Assembly (NCBI RefSeq): GCF_042653205.1
Contig: NZ_JBHSHY010000011.1
Coordinates: forward strand, 62,001-126,000
Direction of reading: 5' to 3'
Source of the DNA: Paenibacillus_Z sp042653205
GTDB taxonomy: Bacteria > Bacillota > Bacilli > Paenibacillales > Paenibacillaceae
Length of the DNA: 64,000 bases
This document shows, one piece after another, positions 7,087 to 15,658 of this stretch. Position 1 is the first letter of the stretch. Each line of letters starts with the position of its first letter. The notes beneath the pieces were generated by a model that ran no database searches, was not told the origin of the DNA, and was given only the letters and a program-made list of their open reading frames with translations. The translations under genes and the position numbers were made by a program.

Positions 7087-9695
7087 CGCGATCCCTCCAC
7101 TGGTTCGATTGCGGCAGCCGCTTCCCGGCTGTAGTAGAGCTGCGATTGCTCCCGCAGCACGCGGCGGTACACGGACGCCGTCCGTTCGGCGATCCCGCCC
7201 CAGCCGTAGACGGATGCCGTCTTGCGCAGTGCGCGCTCCGCCATCGCCGCGGCGCTGCGCTCGTCCCGCAGCAGCAGGATCAGCCGGGACGCCAGCGAAT
7301 GCGCATCCCCGGGCAGCGCCGTGTAGCCGTCCTCGCCGTCCGCGACGATCTCCGCCAGGCCGCCAGTGCCGGATACGACGACCGGCACCCGCGCCGCCAT
7401 CGCCTCCAGCGCCACAATGCCGAACGGCTCGTACAGGCTTGGAAACGCCGCCGCGTACGCCGCGCGGAGCAGCCGGCTGCGCGCCGCATCGTCGATGAAG
7501 CCGGCGAAGTGGACTTTGTCCCCGATGCCGAGCTCGGCCGCACGGGCGCGCAGTTCGACCAGCATCGGTCCCTTGCCCGCGATGACGAATTTCGCCTCCG
7601 GGCAGGCTGCCAGCACCTCCGGCGCGCTCTCGAGCAGGACGTGCACGCCCTTCTCGCGCACGAGGCGCCCGACGAAGAAGACGATTTTCTCGTGCGGCAG
7701 GGCGAGGGCGGCGCGGTCGGCGGCGCCGTCGTCCGCGGCTTGGCTCAGTGCCGGCTCGACTCCGTTCGGGATGACGTCGAGCTTGTCCGCGGGCACGGCG
7801 AACAGCTCCCGCAGCTCCCGCTCCATAGCCTGGCTGCACACGATGACCCGCCACGCCTCGTAGCACAGCTCCCACTCCCGGTGATGAATCGTGCGCTGCA
7901 GCCACGTGCGGATGCCTTGGTTCCGCCCGTGCTCGGTCGCATGGATCGTCGCGACGAGCGGCAGGCCGAAGCGGTGCTTCAACGTCTTGGCCGCCTGATG
8001 CACGAGCCAGTCATGGGCGTGGACCAGGTCGAACGCAGCGCCCTCCCCGATCAGGGCGGCGGCGTAATCGGCCATGGCGAGATTGAGTTGGAAGATCCAA
8101 TCCATGAACGGCTGCCCATCGTGCTGGTACGTCCGCAGCCGGTGCACGTGGACGCCGCCGTCCCGTTCGTAGGCCGGGCGGCCGTCCACGCGGCAGGTGA
8201 CGACATGAACCTCAGTCCCCTCCTCGGCAAGCTTGCGGCTCAGATCGTGCACGTGCCGCGACAAGCCGCCGACGACGAACGGCGGGTATTCCCAAGCAAG
8301 CATCAGAACCCGGAGCGCGCGTCCCGCCGGCGCCTGTACCCGATCGCCGAGGTCCCGGACTTCGGCGCCGGTCCCGTACAGCCGATAATCGAGCGCGGGG
8401 AACGCCGCGTCGCGCCGCTCGACGCGGGCCAGCCAGCGCTCGTCGAGGATGCCGCCGCGCAGCATGCAGCGGAGCGCGCGGAAGCGCGCGGCATGGGTGC
8501 CGAACCGGCGCTCGGCTTCGTCCTTCGCGCCGGCGTCGCCCATGCGCAGCGCGAGGTCGCCGTCCTGGGCGAGCAGCAGCTCGCGCGCGGCTTGATCGAG
8601 CGCCCGGCGGACGAGTCCCCGCGCATCCGGGTGCCGGTCGGCCAGCTCGATCATCTGCGCTTCCATCTCGTGCAGCCGGCGGTAGATCCATTGATTGGCG
8701 CCGTTCAGCCACGCGTCGCCATAGCCGCCGCTTCCGGCGCTCGCGAACGACGGACGGCACTCCTCGCAGCGCGTGCCGGCCTGCGCCTGCAGATACGCGC
8801 CGGGCGACGTCGGCGCGAGCGGGCTGTCCGCTTCGGCGAGCGTCCGGCACAGCCGGTCGAGCCGCGCCGCGCCTCCACGCCGCCACGACGCGGACAGGAG
8901 GTCGAAGCAGGCGGTAACGACCGGCGCCTTGCCGTTCCCCGGCCGCGCCGCCTCCGCCCGTCCGGCCCATGCGGCCGGGAAGTCTTCGCGGTCCGTCTCG
9001 GGATCCCGCGCGAATGCAAGCATCCCGCCAAGCGTCCGGACCGGCGCATGAAGGCCGCCGGACGGCTGCGGATCGGCGTACCGGAATGAATGGGCCTCGA
9101 CGATGCAATAGCCGAGTCCGCATTCCCGCAGCACGCGGTCGATCCCGTCCGCGTAGCCGCCGCCCGGCAGCCAGATGCCGGCCGGCGCCGTGCCGAGCAG
9201 CGCGGCGTGCGCCCGGACGGCGGCGCCGATCTGCGCGCGAAGCGCCTGCTCCGTGCGAAGGTAGGGGAGGAAGGCATGGGTCGCGGCGGACGTCAGCAGC
9301 TCCAGCCGGCCCGCGTCCGCCAGCGCCTTGAAGCCGGCGACGAGATTGCCGCCGTATATATCGGTCAAGCGCGTCCGGGCTTGGCGGAGCTTGTCCGCTT
9401 CCGCGCGGACGCGCGTATCTGGCTCCGCGATTCGAATCAAGCGGTCGAGATAGCCCCGGTACCGCGCCTGCAGCGGCGGATCGGACAGCATGGACAGCAG
9501 CGCCGGCGACAGCGACAGCGCGAGCCGCGCCGGGACGCGGTCCCGGGCAAGCCCGTCCAAGACATCCAGCAGCGGGAGCATGACGTCCGTCGCCGCTTCG
9601 AACAGCCGGCGCTCCTCCGGGCTGCCCTCGGGCTGCGCCTGCGGGGCGAACGGCAAATGGGCGTGAAGAACGATCGAGAGAAATCCTTTATCCAC
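7083..9695 (-). CDS. GH57/DUF1957-like domain fused to a GT4 glycosyltransferase
   Basis: An 870-residue two-part protein. Residues 1 to about 450 resemble GH57/DUF1957 alpha-glucan branching enzymes ('LHAHLPF' near the N-terminus, 'GIWLP' at 173-177). From about 461 follows a GT4 retaining glycosyltransferase with 'EYPPFVVGG', 'HAHDWL', 'FVGRLVREKG' and the donor-site E-x7-E in 'EPFGIVALE'. In the GH57 half the residue after 'WLP' is Gly178 where the family carries its nucleophile Glu, and the usual 'ELFGHWW' after Asp265 is absent, so this half may not be catalytic. GTG 9695 was chosen for its GGAAGG; ATG 9713 has none. It follows the DUF4912 gene. Confidence 0.85.
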   Translation of the reverse strand: MDKGFLSIVLHAHLPFAPQAQPEGSPEERRLFEAATDVMLPLLDVLDGLARDRVPARLALSLSPALLSMLSDPPLQARYRGYLDRLIRIAEPDTRVRAEADKLRQARTRLTDIYGGNLVAGFKALADAGRLELLTSAATHAFLPYLRTEQALRAQIGAAVRAHAALLGTAPAGIWLPGGGYADGIDRVLRECGLGYCIVEAHSFRYADPQPSGGLHAPVRTLGGMLAFARDPETDREDFPAAWAGRAEAARPGNGKAPVVTACFDLLSASWRRGGAARLDRLCRTLAEADSPLAPTSPGAYLQAQAGTRCEECRPSFASAGSGGYGDAWLNGANQWIYRRLHEMEAQMIELADRHPDARGLVRRALDQAARELLLAQDGDLALRMGDAGAKDEAERRFGTHAARFRALRCMLRGGILDERWLARVERRDAAFPALDYRLYGTGAEVRDLGDRVQAPAGRALRVLMLAWEYPPFVVGGLSRHVHDLSRKLAEEGTEVHVVTCRVDGRPAYERDGGVHVHRLRTYQHDGQPFMDWIFQLNLAMADYAAALIGEGAAFDLVHAHDWLVHQAAKTLKHRFGLPLVATIHATEHGRNQGIRTWLQRTIHHREWELCYEAWRVIVCSQAMERELRELFAVPADKLDVIPNGVEPALSQAADDGAADRAALALPHEKIVFFVGRLVREKGVHVLLESAPEVLAACPEAKFVIAGKGPMLVELRARAAELGIGDKVHFAGFIDDAARSRLLRAAYAAAFPSLYEPFGIVALEAMAARVPVVVSGTGGLAEIVADGEDGYTALPGDAHSLASRLILLLRDERSAAAMAERALRKTASVYGWGGIAERTASVYRRVLREQSQLYYSREAAAAIEPVEGSR

Positions 9696-9775
9696 AAGCG
9701 CCTTCCTTTCCATGGTCGAGTCGTTAAGTTGTGATGCGATCGATCGCCCTTCCGCGGCGTCCGCGTAAGGGCCTG

Positions 9776-10711
9776 TCAAGGCCGAAGCCGCTCGTGCAGG
9801 GCCGGCGTCTCCGCCGTGTTGGAACGAAGCACGGCCACGAACCGGCCGTCCAAGGCCGTCGTGCCGAGATCGGCGCAGAAGACGGTTCCGGCGGAAAGTC
9901 CGTGCACGAACCAATTGTCCGCGCGCCCGTCGATCCGAACGTCGCGATAGCGATTCGCGTTGTCCCCGTCGAACGATATATAGGTCACGTCGTAAATCCG
10001 CAGCAGCTTGGGCAGCTCGTCCCACGCGCAGTGGAAATGCTCCTCGATCATCCGGATGCGGAGCTCCGTGAGCGTCCAGTAGACGTACAGCGTACCGGGA
10101 TCCCGCGGCAGCAGGACGAGCACGTCGTCCTCAGCACGGTCCGGGCCGAGGCTATCGCCGGCGGCGTCAAGCCACGCGGTCCCGCCGTCTGCCGGTGTCT
10201 CCGCAGCGGTCGCGGCAGCGCCTTCGGCATAAGCCGCTTCCATGGCGGCCCGCCAAGCGGACTCGCCATCGCCCAGCGCCTGCGCGGACGGCGCAGCGGC
10301 CTCGCTTGCCGCATGGGCCGCCTCCGCGGGCGCTTGTCCCGCAGCTTCGCCGGCTGCCGGCGCCTCCGCGGACGGCGCATCGATTTCGCCCGCCGCAGAG
10401 GCTGCCTCCGCAGACGCTTGTCCCGCCGCCTCGCCGGCTTCCTGCGCCTGCGCGGACGCCGCCGCAGCCTCGCTTGCCGAACCGGCCGCCTCCGTGAGCG
10501 CTTGTTCAAGCGCCCCGCCGCCGGCCGGTTCGGCGTCGATCGGCGCGCCGGGCCGTCCCGCCGCTTCGCCTTCGTCCCCGCCGTCCGCTTTCCTGGGCCT
10601 TCCGAGCTTGCCCAGACGGTATTGCACTTTCCCGATGCTGAGGCCCAGCCTATCCGCGATCGCTTTGTGCGTCAGACCTTCTTCTTTCAACCTTCGGATC
10701 TCGTCCAACAT
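9776..10711 (-). CDS. HTH-DUF4912 protein with Ala-rich repeat linker
   Basis: A 311-residue protein. Residues 1-40 form a resolvase-like helix-turn-helix ('EEGLTHKAIADRLGLS'). Residues about 45-195 are an Ala/Glu/Gly-rich linker with a 28-residue internal repeat. The C-terminal 110 residues match DUF4912 ('LLPRDPGTLYVYW', 'RIYDVT', 'WFVHGL'). DUF4912 proteins often lie beside GH57/GT4 genes in Firmicutes; the function is unknown. GGGAGGAGG lies eight bases before ATG 10711. The gene ends 80 bases before the GH57-GT4 fusion and is probably cotranscribed with it. Confidence 0.8.
   Translation of the reverse strand: MLDEIRRLKEEGLTHKAIADRLGLSIGKVQYRLGKLGRPRKADGGDEGEAAGRPGAPIDAEPAGGGALEQALTEAAGSASEAAAASAQAQEAGEAAGQASAEAASAAGEIDAPSAEAPAAGEAAGQAPAEAAHAASEAAAPSAQALGDGESAWRAAMEAAYAEGAAATAAETPADGGTAWLDAAGDSLGPDRAEDDVLVLLPRDPGTLYVYWTLTELRIRMIEEHFHCAWDELPKLLRIYDVTYISFDGDNANRYRDVRIDGRADNWFVHGLSAGTVFCADLGTTALDGRFVAVLRSNTAETPALHERLRP
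10278..10510. repeat. In-frame 84-bp tandem repeat in the DUF4912 gene
   Basis: Nearly three copies of an 84-bp unit start at 10278, 10362 and 10446, the last partial. The unit is a multiple of three and encodes 28 residues of Ala-rich linker. Copies differ at scattered positions, so the array is diverged rather than freshly expanded. Confidence 0.85.
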
Positions 10712-11194
10712 AAGCCGGCCTCCTCCCTTCGAATCGCGGCCGTTCACGGCTTCGCGCCGTAGTCCAACCACGTACCTCCGCATTATATAGAGAACTTGGC
10801 GATAATTTACTCGAAACCTGACACGAAAATAAATTGGGGACAACGTCCCACCCGCCTGAATGTCCACGCGTCCTTCCCCCCAAACTACAGCTCGGATTCG
10901 GACGCGCTGCCCGCCGGAACTGTTTGCGCCGCGGCGCGGGCAAGCGGTTTCGGCCGGCAGTCACAGCCCCCGGTCTCGCGCCTGAGGCGGCCGACCCACG
11001 CCCCGCGTTCGCGCCGTTGTCGAACCATAGCCGTTTCCGCGCGGGTTTCGACGGGCGAACTCGCGGGAAAACGCGAAAAACCGCAGCCTGGCGCGGCTGC
11101 GGGTTCCCAAACGCATGCAAGTGATACGCATTTTCCTTAAAAGTTTAAAGTTCCGATCGCCGGCGACTAGCGGTAGGCAGCAGGCGGCAGACGG
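10712..11194. other. Intergenic region, 483 bp
   Basis: A TATAAT hexamer on the minus strand (10783-10788) faces the DUF4912 gene, but no good -35 is visible. The middle is GC-rich with several chance open frames on both strands, none with a ribosome site or recognisable product. A terminator at 11076-11102 serves the gene to the right. Confidence 0.4.
11076..11102 (-). terminator. Rho-independent terminator after the AHSA1 fragment
   Basis: Eight-bp GC stem CCGCAGCC / GGCTGCGG with a six-base loop; on the minus strand it is followed by TTTTT. Confidence 0.8.
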
Positions 11195-11440
11195 TTACGC
11201 TTCGGCCAAATAAGCCGCCAGCTGGTCGAACGTGCCGCCGTAGCCTTCCTCCATCGACGCGAAGCCGCTCCGGAACACCCGCTCCTCTTCCGGCGTCGCG
11301 TTCAGGGGGCTGCTCTTGAGCAGAATCGTCGTGCGGGCGCCCGCTTCGGCGAACGTGACGTCGTTAAGGATCTCGAGCGGCCAGTCCTCTTCGAACGGCG
11401 GACGGACGCTCTGTCCACTTTTTATCCCGAACCCGATCAT
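11195..11440 (-). pseudogene. AHSA1/SRPBCC-domain protein, C-terminal part only
   Basis: The 81 residues contain 'WPLEILNDVTF', 'GARTTILLK', 'NATPEEE' and 'GYGGTFDQLAAYL', which is the second half of an activator-of-Hsp90-ATPase-like domain (full length about 150). The first half with the opening strands is absent; the residues before 'WPLE' are unrelated. Upstream, within 100 bp, the divergent VOC gene begins, so there is no room for the rest. A 5'-truncated remnant is most likely; the terminator behind it is intact. Confidence 0.7.
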
Positions 11441-11538
11441 CTATGACAAACCTTGTCACGATTGCGGTTTATACTCGACCTCGAGCCCCGGCCAAGCGGC
11501 TGGGGACCATTCACGACATGCGAAGGAGATGGTTCAGC

Positions 11539-11958
11539 ATGACCTATCAAGCTACTCCGTTCATTCTGCTGGGCGGCGAGGCGAAGGCCGCGATCGCGTT
11601 CTACGCGCGCGCCTTGAACGCGGAGATCGCCTTTACCCAAACGTTCGGCGAGGGACCGGCCGATCCCGGCCACCCCGTCCCGGACGCCGCGAAGGACCGC
11701 GTCGCGCACGCCGTCCTGAAGCTCGGCGGCGCCGACCTGTTCGTCGCGGACGCGTTCCCCGGCACTGCCGGACCGGACGGCGGACGCGTCCAAGTCTGCC
11801 TCACGGTGCCCGACGCCGAAACGTCGCGCCGGTTCTTCGACGCGCTTGCCGAAGGCGGCCGGATCGTCATGCCGCTTGGGAAGATCCATTTCAGCCCGTC
11901 CTACGGCGTGGTAACGGACCGGTTCGGCGTGACGTTTCAAATCTTCACCAGCCGGTAA
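11539..11958 (+). CDS. VOC-family (PhnB-like) protein
   Basis: A 139-residue glyoxalase/bleomycin-resistance-fold protein of the PhnB type: 'TPFILLGGEAKAAIAFY', then 'HAVLKLGGADLFVAD' and a final 'GVVTDRFGVTFQIF'. Members are small metal-binding or metal-free beta-alpha-beta proteins of mostly unknown role. ATG 11539 follows AAGGAGAT. A terminator follows at 12038. Confidence 0.85.
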   Translation: MTYQATPFILLGGEAKAAIAFYARALNAEIAFTQTFGEGPADPGHPVPDAAKDRVAHAVLKLGGADLFVADAFPGTAGPDGGRVQVCLTVPDAETSRRFFDALAEGGRIVMPLGKIHFSPSYGVVTDRFGVTFQIFTSR

Positions 11959-12037
11959 GCCACAGGGCAAGAGTTACGGGCGGAAAGGCGCGAGCGCACG
12001 GCCTTCAGGGCCGGGCACGCGGCCGTTCGCGCGGCCG

Positions 12038-12060
12038 AAGCCGGAGCAATCCGGCTTTTT
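12038..12060 (+). terminator. Rho-independent terminator of the VOC gene
   Basis: Eight-bp stem AAGCCGGA / TCCGGCTT with a GCAA tetraloop, followed by TTT. Confidence 0.8.
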
Positions 12061-12118
12061 AAATGCAACGACGGTCAGGCCTCGCCCGCCCGGCCGTCCG
12101 GAAGGGGAACACCGACGC

Positions 12119-13024
12119 ATGAAACGACTGAAGCTATACGCGATGCTCGCCGGCTTTTCCGTCTTCACCGGCGCATCGTTCGATTTGGCCAAATACACGG
12201 CCGGTTATTTCTCGCCGCTCGCCGCCGCGGCATGGCGGTTCGGCCTGGCCGCTCCGGCGCTGCTCGTTTTGCTCCACGCCACGGAAGGCATCCGCTTCGC
12301 TCCCGTCAGACGGAACGCCCTCGCTTACGCCGTGCTCGGCATCGTCGGCATCTTCGGCTTCAGCGCTCTGTTCTTCTGGGGCCTTCGCTACACGTCGCCG
12401 GTCAACGGCGCGCTGATCATGGCGCTTAATCCGCTGCTGACGTCGGTCGCGGGGCGGTTCATTCTAAAGGACCGCATGTCGCCGAGGCAGGCCGCCGGAC
12501 TCGGCGCGGCGCTGACCGGCGTCGCGATCGTCGTCCTGCACGGCTCGCCGGGCGCGTTCCGGACGTTGTCGTTCTCCGCGGGCGACCTCCTGCTCTTCGC
12601 CGCCAACCTCTGCTGGACCAGCTACGGCGTGTTGGGGCGGCGGCTCGTCCGGGGCGGCAGCTCGCTGTCGACGACGGCGTATTCGACGCTCGCCGGGGCG
12701 CTCTGCCTGATCGCCGCGGCGCAGTTCGCCCCGAGCCCCGCGCCGCTCGAGCGCGTGCCGCCCGGTTCCTGGGGCGCCATCGCCTTCATGGCCTTCTTCA
12801 CGAGCGTGCTCGGCTACTCATGGTGGAACAAGGGCATGGCGGAAATCGGAGCCGGTCCGACATCCGTCTTCTTCAACGCGGTTCCGGTCGTGACGATGGC
12901 CGTCTCGCTGGCGGACGGCATGCCGGTGACCGCGGCGCAGGCCGTCGGCGCGCTTCTCGTCCTGTCGGGCGTGTGGACGGCCGCCGCCCCGCTCCCCGCA
13001 GACCGCCGCGGTCCCGCGTCCTGA
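12119..13024 (+). CDS. EamA/DMT-family transporter
   Basis: A 301-residue membrane protein with ten predicted hydrophobic segments in two EamA repeats (about 5-135 and 150-290). 'GALIMALNPLLTSV' and 'FFNAVPVVTMAVSL' are the paired segments before the fourth helix of each repeat. Such proteins export metabolites or amino acids; the substrate is unknown. A GGAAGGGG lies before ATG 12119. The convergent regulator gene ends 48 bp downstream. Confidence 0.88.
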   Translation: MKRLKLYAMLAGFSVFTGASFDLAKYTAGYFSPLAAAAWRFGLAAPALLVLLHATEGIRFAPVRRNALAYAVLGIVGIFGFSALFFWGLRYTSPVNGALIMALNPLLTSVAGRFILKDRMSPRQAAGLGAALTGVAIVVLHGSPGAFRTLSFSAGDLLLFAANLCWTSYGVLGRRLVRGGSSLSTTAYSTLAGALCLIAAAQFAPSPAPLERVPPGSWGAIAFMAFFTSVLGYSWWNKGMAEIGAGPTSVFFNAVPVVTMAVSLADGMPVTAAQAVGALLVLSGVWTAAAPLPADRRGPAS

Positions 13025-13072
13025 ACCCCGCCGCTCCGCCGGCTCGCGACGGCCGGCTCTCCGCCCGGACGA

Positions 13073-14014
13073 TTACGAATAGCGCGCCAGCAGCTCGGTC
13101 AGCTTCCGCCGGATTGCGTCCTTCAGCTCCGCCGGCCCATGCAGCTCGGCCTCGGCGCCGAGCGCAATGAAGAAGTCCGCGAAGAAGCCTATATCGCCGC
13201 CCGGCACGTCCGCGTCGATCGTTCCGCTGCCGTCCTCGCGCACGTCCAGAAGCGGCGCGAGCCACAGCTCGCTCTCGCAGCGCTGGACGCCCGCGCGCGT
13301 CAGCGCGGCGCGCAGGCGGACGGGCGCCGCCGGCGCGGAAGCAGCCTTGCGGCTGTCGCGCACGTCGCCAAGCTCGAGCGGCTCCGTGTCCGGATCGGGC
13401 GCCGCGGCGCGGATCCGGTCGCAGCGGAACACGCGGTAGCCCTGGCGCTCGAAGCAGTACGCCGTGCAGTACCAGAAGCCGTTGTTCGCGTACAGGCACA
13501 CCGGCTGAACGCGCCGGCGCTCCGTGTCCGCATCCTTCGGCGCGTATTCGATCGCGAGCACCTTCCGGTGGACGGCGGCATCGAGCAGCAGCGCCAGATG
13601 CGGCGTCTCGCCCCGGCGCGCCGGCGTCACGAAGTCCACGCGGTCCTTCATCCGGTCGATCCGCTCCCGGACGTCTCCGGGCATATGCAGGTAGAATTTG
13701 CGGAGCGCGGAGGCGGATTCCGTCTCGAACGGCAGCGAGGCGTAATGGCGCAGCGCGTGCACGGCGAAGAACATCGCCGCGGCTTCCTCCTCCGTGAACG
13801 CGATCGGCGGCAGTACCCGCTCCCGCACGACCTGGTAGCCGCCGTGCGGGCCGACCTCCGAATAGAGCGGCACCCCGAGCTCGCTCAGCTCCTGCAGATC
13901 CCGCAGGATGGTGCGGGTCGACACGCCGAATTCGTCGGCCAGCTCCCGCACCTTGAAGCGCCGTTTCCGGTTCACGGTCATCATCAGTTCCATCAGCCGT
14001 TTGGACTTCGGCAT
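13073..14014 (-). CDS. YafY-type HTH-WYL transcriptional regulator
   Basis: A 313-residue regulator: N-terminal winged helix ('FKVRELADEFGVSTRTILRDL'), a linker, then a WYL domain ('LAIEYAPKDADTERRRVQPVCLY', 'FWYCTAYC') and a C-terminal WCX-like region. WYL domains sense ligands such as nucleic-acid fragments. AAGGAGG precedes the ATG. It is divergent from the MFS gene at 14136, its likely target; TGAC-n7-GTCA at 14064-14078 in the shared spacer is a possible operator. Confidence 0.87.
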   Translation of the reverse strand: MPKSKRLMELMMTVNRKRRFKVRELADEFGVSTRTILRDLQELSELGVPLYSEVGPHGGYQVVRERVLPPIAFTEEEAAAMFFAVHALRHYASLPFETESASALRKFYLHMPGDVRERIDRMKDRVDFVTPARRGETPHLALLLDAAVHRKVLAIEYAPKDADTERRRVQPVCLYANNGFWYCTAYCFERQGYRVFRCDRIRAAAPDPDTEPLELGDVRDSRKAASAPAAPVRLRAALTRAGVQRCESELWLAPLLDVREDGSGTIDADVPGGDIGFFADFFIALGAEAELHGPAELKDAIRRKLTELLARYS

Positions 14015-14135
14015 GCGGCCGCCTCCTTGATTTCGATTATGCCTGCAGTTTATCAGACATTCATGACAGTTTCCGTCACCATTATGCGTTACGCTAGGCG
14101 CGCAAGCAACTTCAACCCGTTAGGAGTGATCGACG

Positions 14136-15329
14136 ATGGGCAAATTCACCGCCCTCTTCTTCCTCGTCCTGTTCATGATCGGCACCGATACCTTCCTCAT
14201 CTCGCCCTTGATTCCGACGCTGCAGGCCGAATTCGGCGTCTCGACGGGCCATGCCGGCTGGATGATCGGCGCCTACACGCTCGGCTCCGCCCTCTTCGCC
14301 CTGATCGCGGGGCCGCTGTCCGACGGCTGGAACCGCCGGACCGTCATGCTGTGCGGCCTGCTCGGCTTCTCCATGACGACCGCGCTGTGCGGCTTCGCGA
14401 ACGGCTTCCGGACGATGTGCCTGCTCCGCTTCCTGGCCGGTGTCAGCGCCGCGTTCACGGCGCCGCAGGTATGGGCGTCGATCCCGGCCGTCGTGCCGGC
14501 GGCCCGCGTCCCGAAGGCGATGGGCGTCGCCTTCTCGGGCCTCGCCGCCTCCCAGGCGTTCGGCGTGCCGATCGGCAGCTGGCTCGAGGCCGCCCATTGG
14601 TCCGTCCCCTTCTGGACGATCGGCGCCGCCTCGCTGCTGCTCGCGGCGGCCGTCTACCGCCTCATGCCGGACGTGAAGCCGGCGGCCGCACCTGCGGGCG
14701 GACGGGGCGCGATCCTGCGCCGGTACGCCCCGCTTGCCGCGAGCAGCCGGGCGAGAGCCGGCTTTCTCGCTTACCTGCTGCTCCATCTCGGCAGCGGCGC
14801 GTCGCTGGCCTTCGCCGGCAAGTGGATGGCCGACCGCTTCGCGCTGCCGGTTGGCCAGATCGGCACGGTCATGATGTTCCTCGGGCTCGGCACGCTGCTC
14901 GGCAGCCTGCTCGGCGCGTATCCGGCCCGGAATCTGGGCCGCGCGAACGCCGCGGCGGCGGGGATGACGCTGATCGCCGCGCTGTACGTTATCGGGCCGC
15001 ATCTCGGCAGCCTGCCGGCCGCGACGGCGCTCTACCTGCTCCTCTTCGCGCTGCTCGGCACGGTCTTCCCCGTCGTCATGGAGGCGCTGACGTCGCTGAA
15101 CGCTTCCATCCGGGGCACGATCTCCAGCCTGGCCAACGCGACCATGAACGGCGCCAACACGATCGGCGCCTGGACCGCGGGCCTGCTCTACGCGCAGCTC
15201 GGCGGCTACGCGGCGATCGGCCTCTTCTCGGCCGTCTGCCTGCTGCTCTCGCTCGGCGCGTTCCTCGCCGGCGGCGTGCTGGCGGAGCGGGCGCCGGCGC
15301 GCGGCGGCGGGGCGCCCGCCAAGCCGTAA
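14136..15329 (+). CDS. MFS transporter (drug/sugar efflux type)
   Basis: A 397-residue major-facilitator protein with about 12 hydrophobic helices. 'GPLSDGWNRRTVM' is the loop 2-3 motif A. The overall look ('TFLISPLIPTLQAEFGVS' at the start) fits the DHA1/AraJ-like exporters. AGGAG precedes ATG 14136. Control by the divergent WYL regulator is likely from position. Confidence 0.87.
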   Translation: MGKFTALFFLVLFMIGTDTFLISPLIPTLQAEFGVSTGHAGWMIGAYTLGSALFALIAGPLSDGWNRRTVMLCGLLGFSMTTALCGFANGFRTMCLLRFLAGVSAAFTAPQVWASIPAVVPAARVPKAMGVAFSGLAASQAFGVPIGSWLEAAHWSVPFWTIGAASLLLAAAVYRLMPDVKPAAAPAGGRGAILRRYAPLAASSRARAGFLAYLLLHLGSGASLAFAGKWMADRFALPVGQIGTVMMFLGLGTLLGSLLGAYPARNLGRANAAAAGMTLIAALYVIGPHLGSLPAATALYLLLFALLGTVFPVVMEALTSLNASIRGTISSLANATMNGANTIGAWTAGLLYAQLGGYAAIGLFSAVCLLLSLGAFLAGGVLAERAPARGGGAPAKP

Positions 15330-15460
15330 CCCGGCCGCGCGGCGGCCAAGCTCGCGGCGGCCCGGCGCGCGGCCGCCCGGCTCACGGCGGCACGCTATAT
15401 CACGCCATATCGCCGGCTCGCCGCAGCCTGCAGCCGGCTCGCCGCTCCGCGGCACGCCGA

Positions 15461-15494
15461 AAGCCCCGGGCAAGTACAACCTTGCCCGGGGCTT
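15461..15494. terminator. 14-bp hairpin between convergent genes
   Basis: A perfect 14-bp stem (15461-15474 with 15481-15494) with a six-base loop lies between the MFS stop and the convergent AraC stop. T-runs on either side are short (CTT), so termination is likely but not certain. The 130 bp before it are GC-rich with nothing recognisable. Confidence 0.6.
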
Positions 15495-15503
15495 CGCCGC
15501 GAA

Positions 15504-15650
15504 AACCCGGCATGCCCGGCCCCGCACCTTCACTTCATCTTCCCTCCGCGAGAACCCGGCATGCCCGGCCCCGTACCGTCACCTCATCTTCTCTCCGCGA
15601 GAACCCGGCATGCCCGGCCCCCTACCGCCGCTATTTTTCCCTCCGCGCGG
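15504..15650. repeat. Tandem repeat, 3 x 49 bp
   Basis: Three copies start at 15504, 15553 and 15602, each opening with AACCCGGCATGCCCGGCCCC and ending with a CCTCCGCG-like stretch. Copies 1 and 2 differ at a few bases; copy 3 is more diverged in its second half. The array runs up to the AraC stop codon. Confidence 0.93.
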
Positions 15651-15658
15651 CCCAGCCG

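Noticed and set aside
9731..10790. Plus-strand Arg/Ala-rich frames opposite the DUF4912 gene
   Set aside because: They mirror the repeat region of the real gene and contain no domain.
15504..15650. Three regular 49-bp repeats considered as a CRISPR array
   Set aside because: The units are directly tandem and diverge gradually; there are no unique spacers of constant length and no cas genes.
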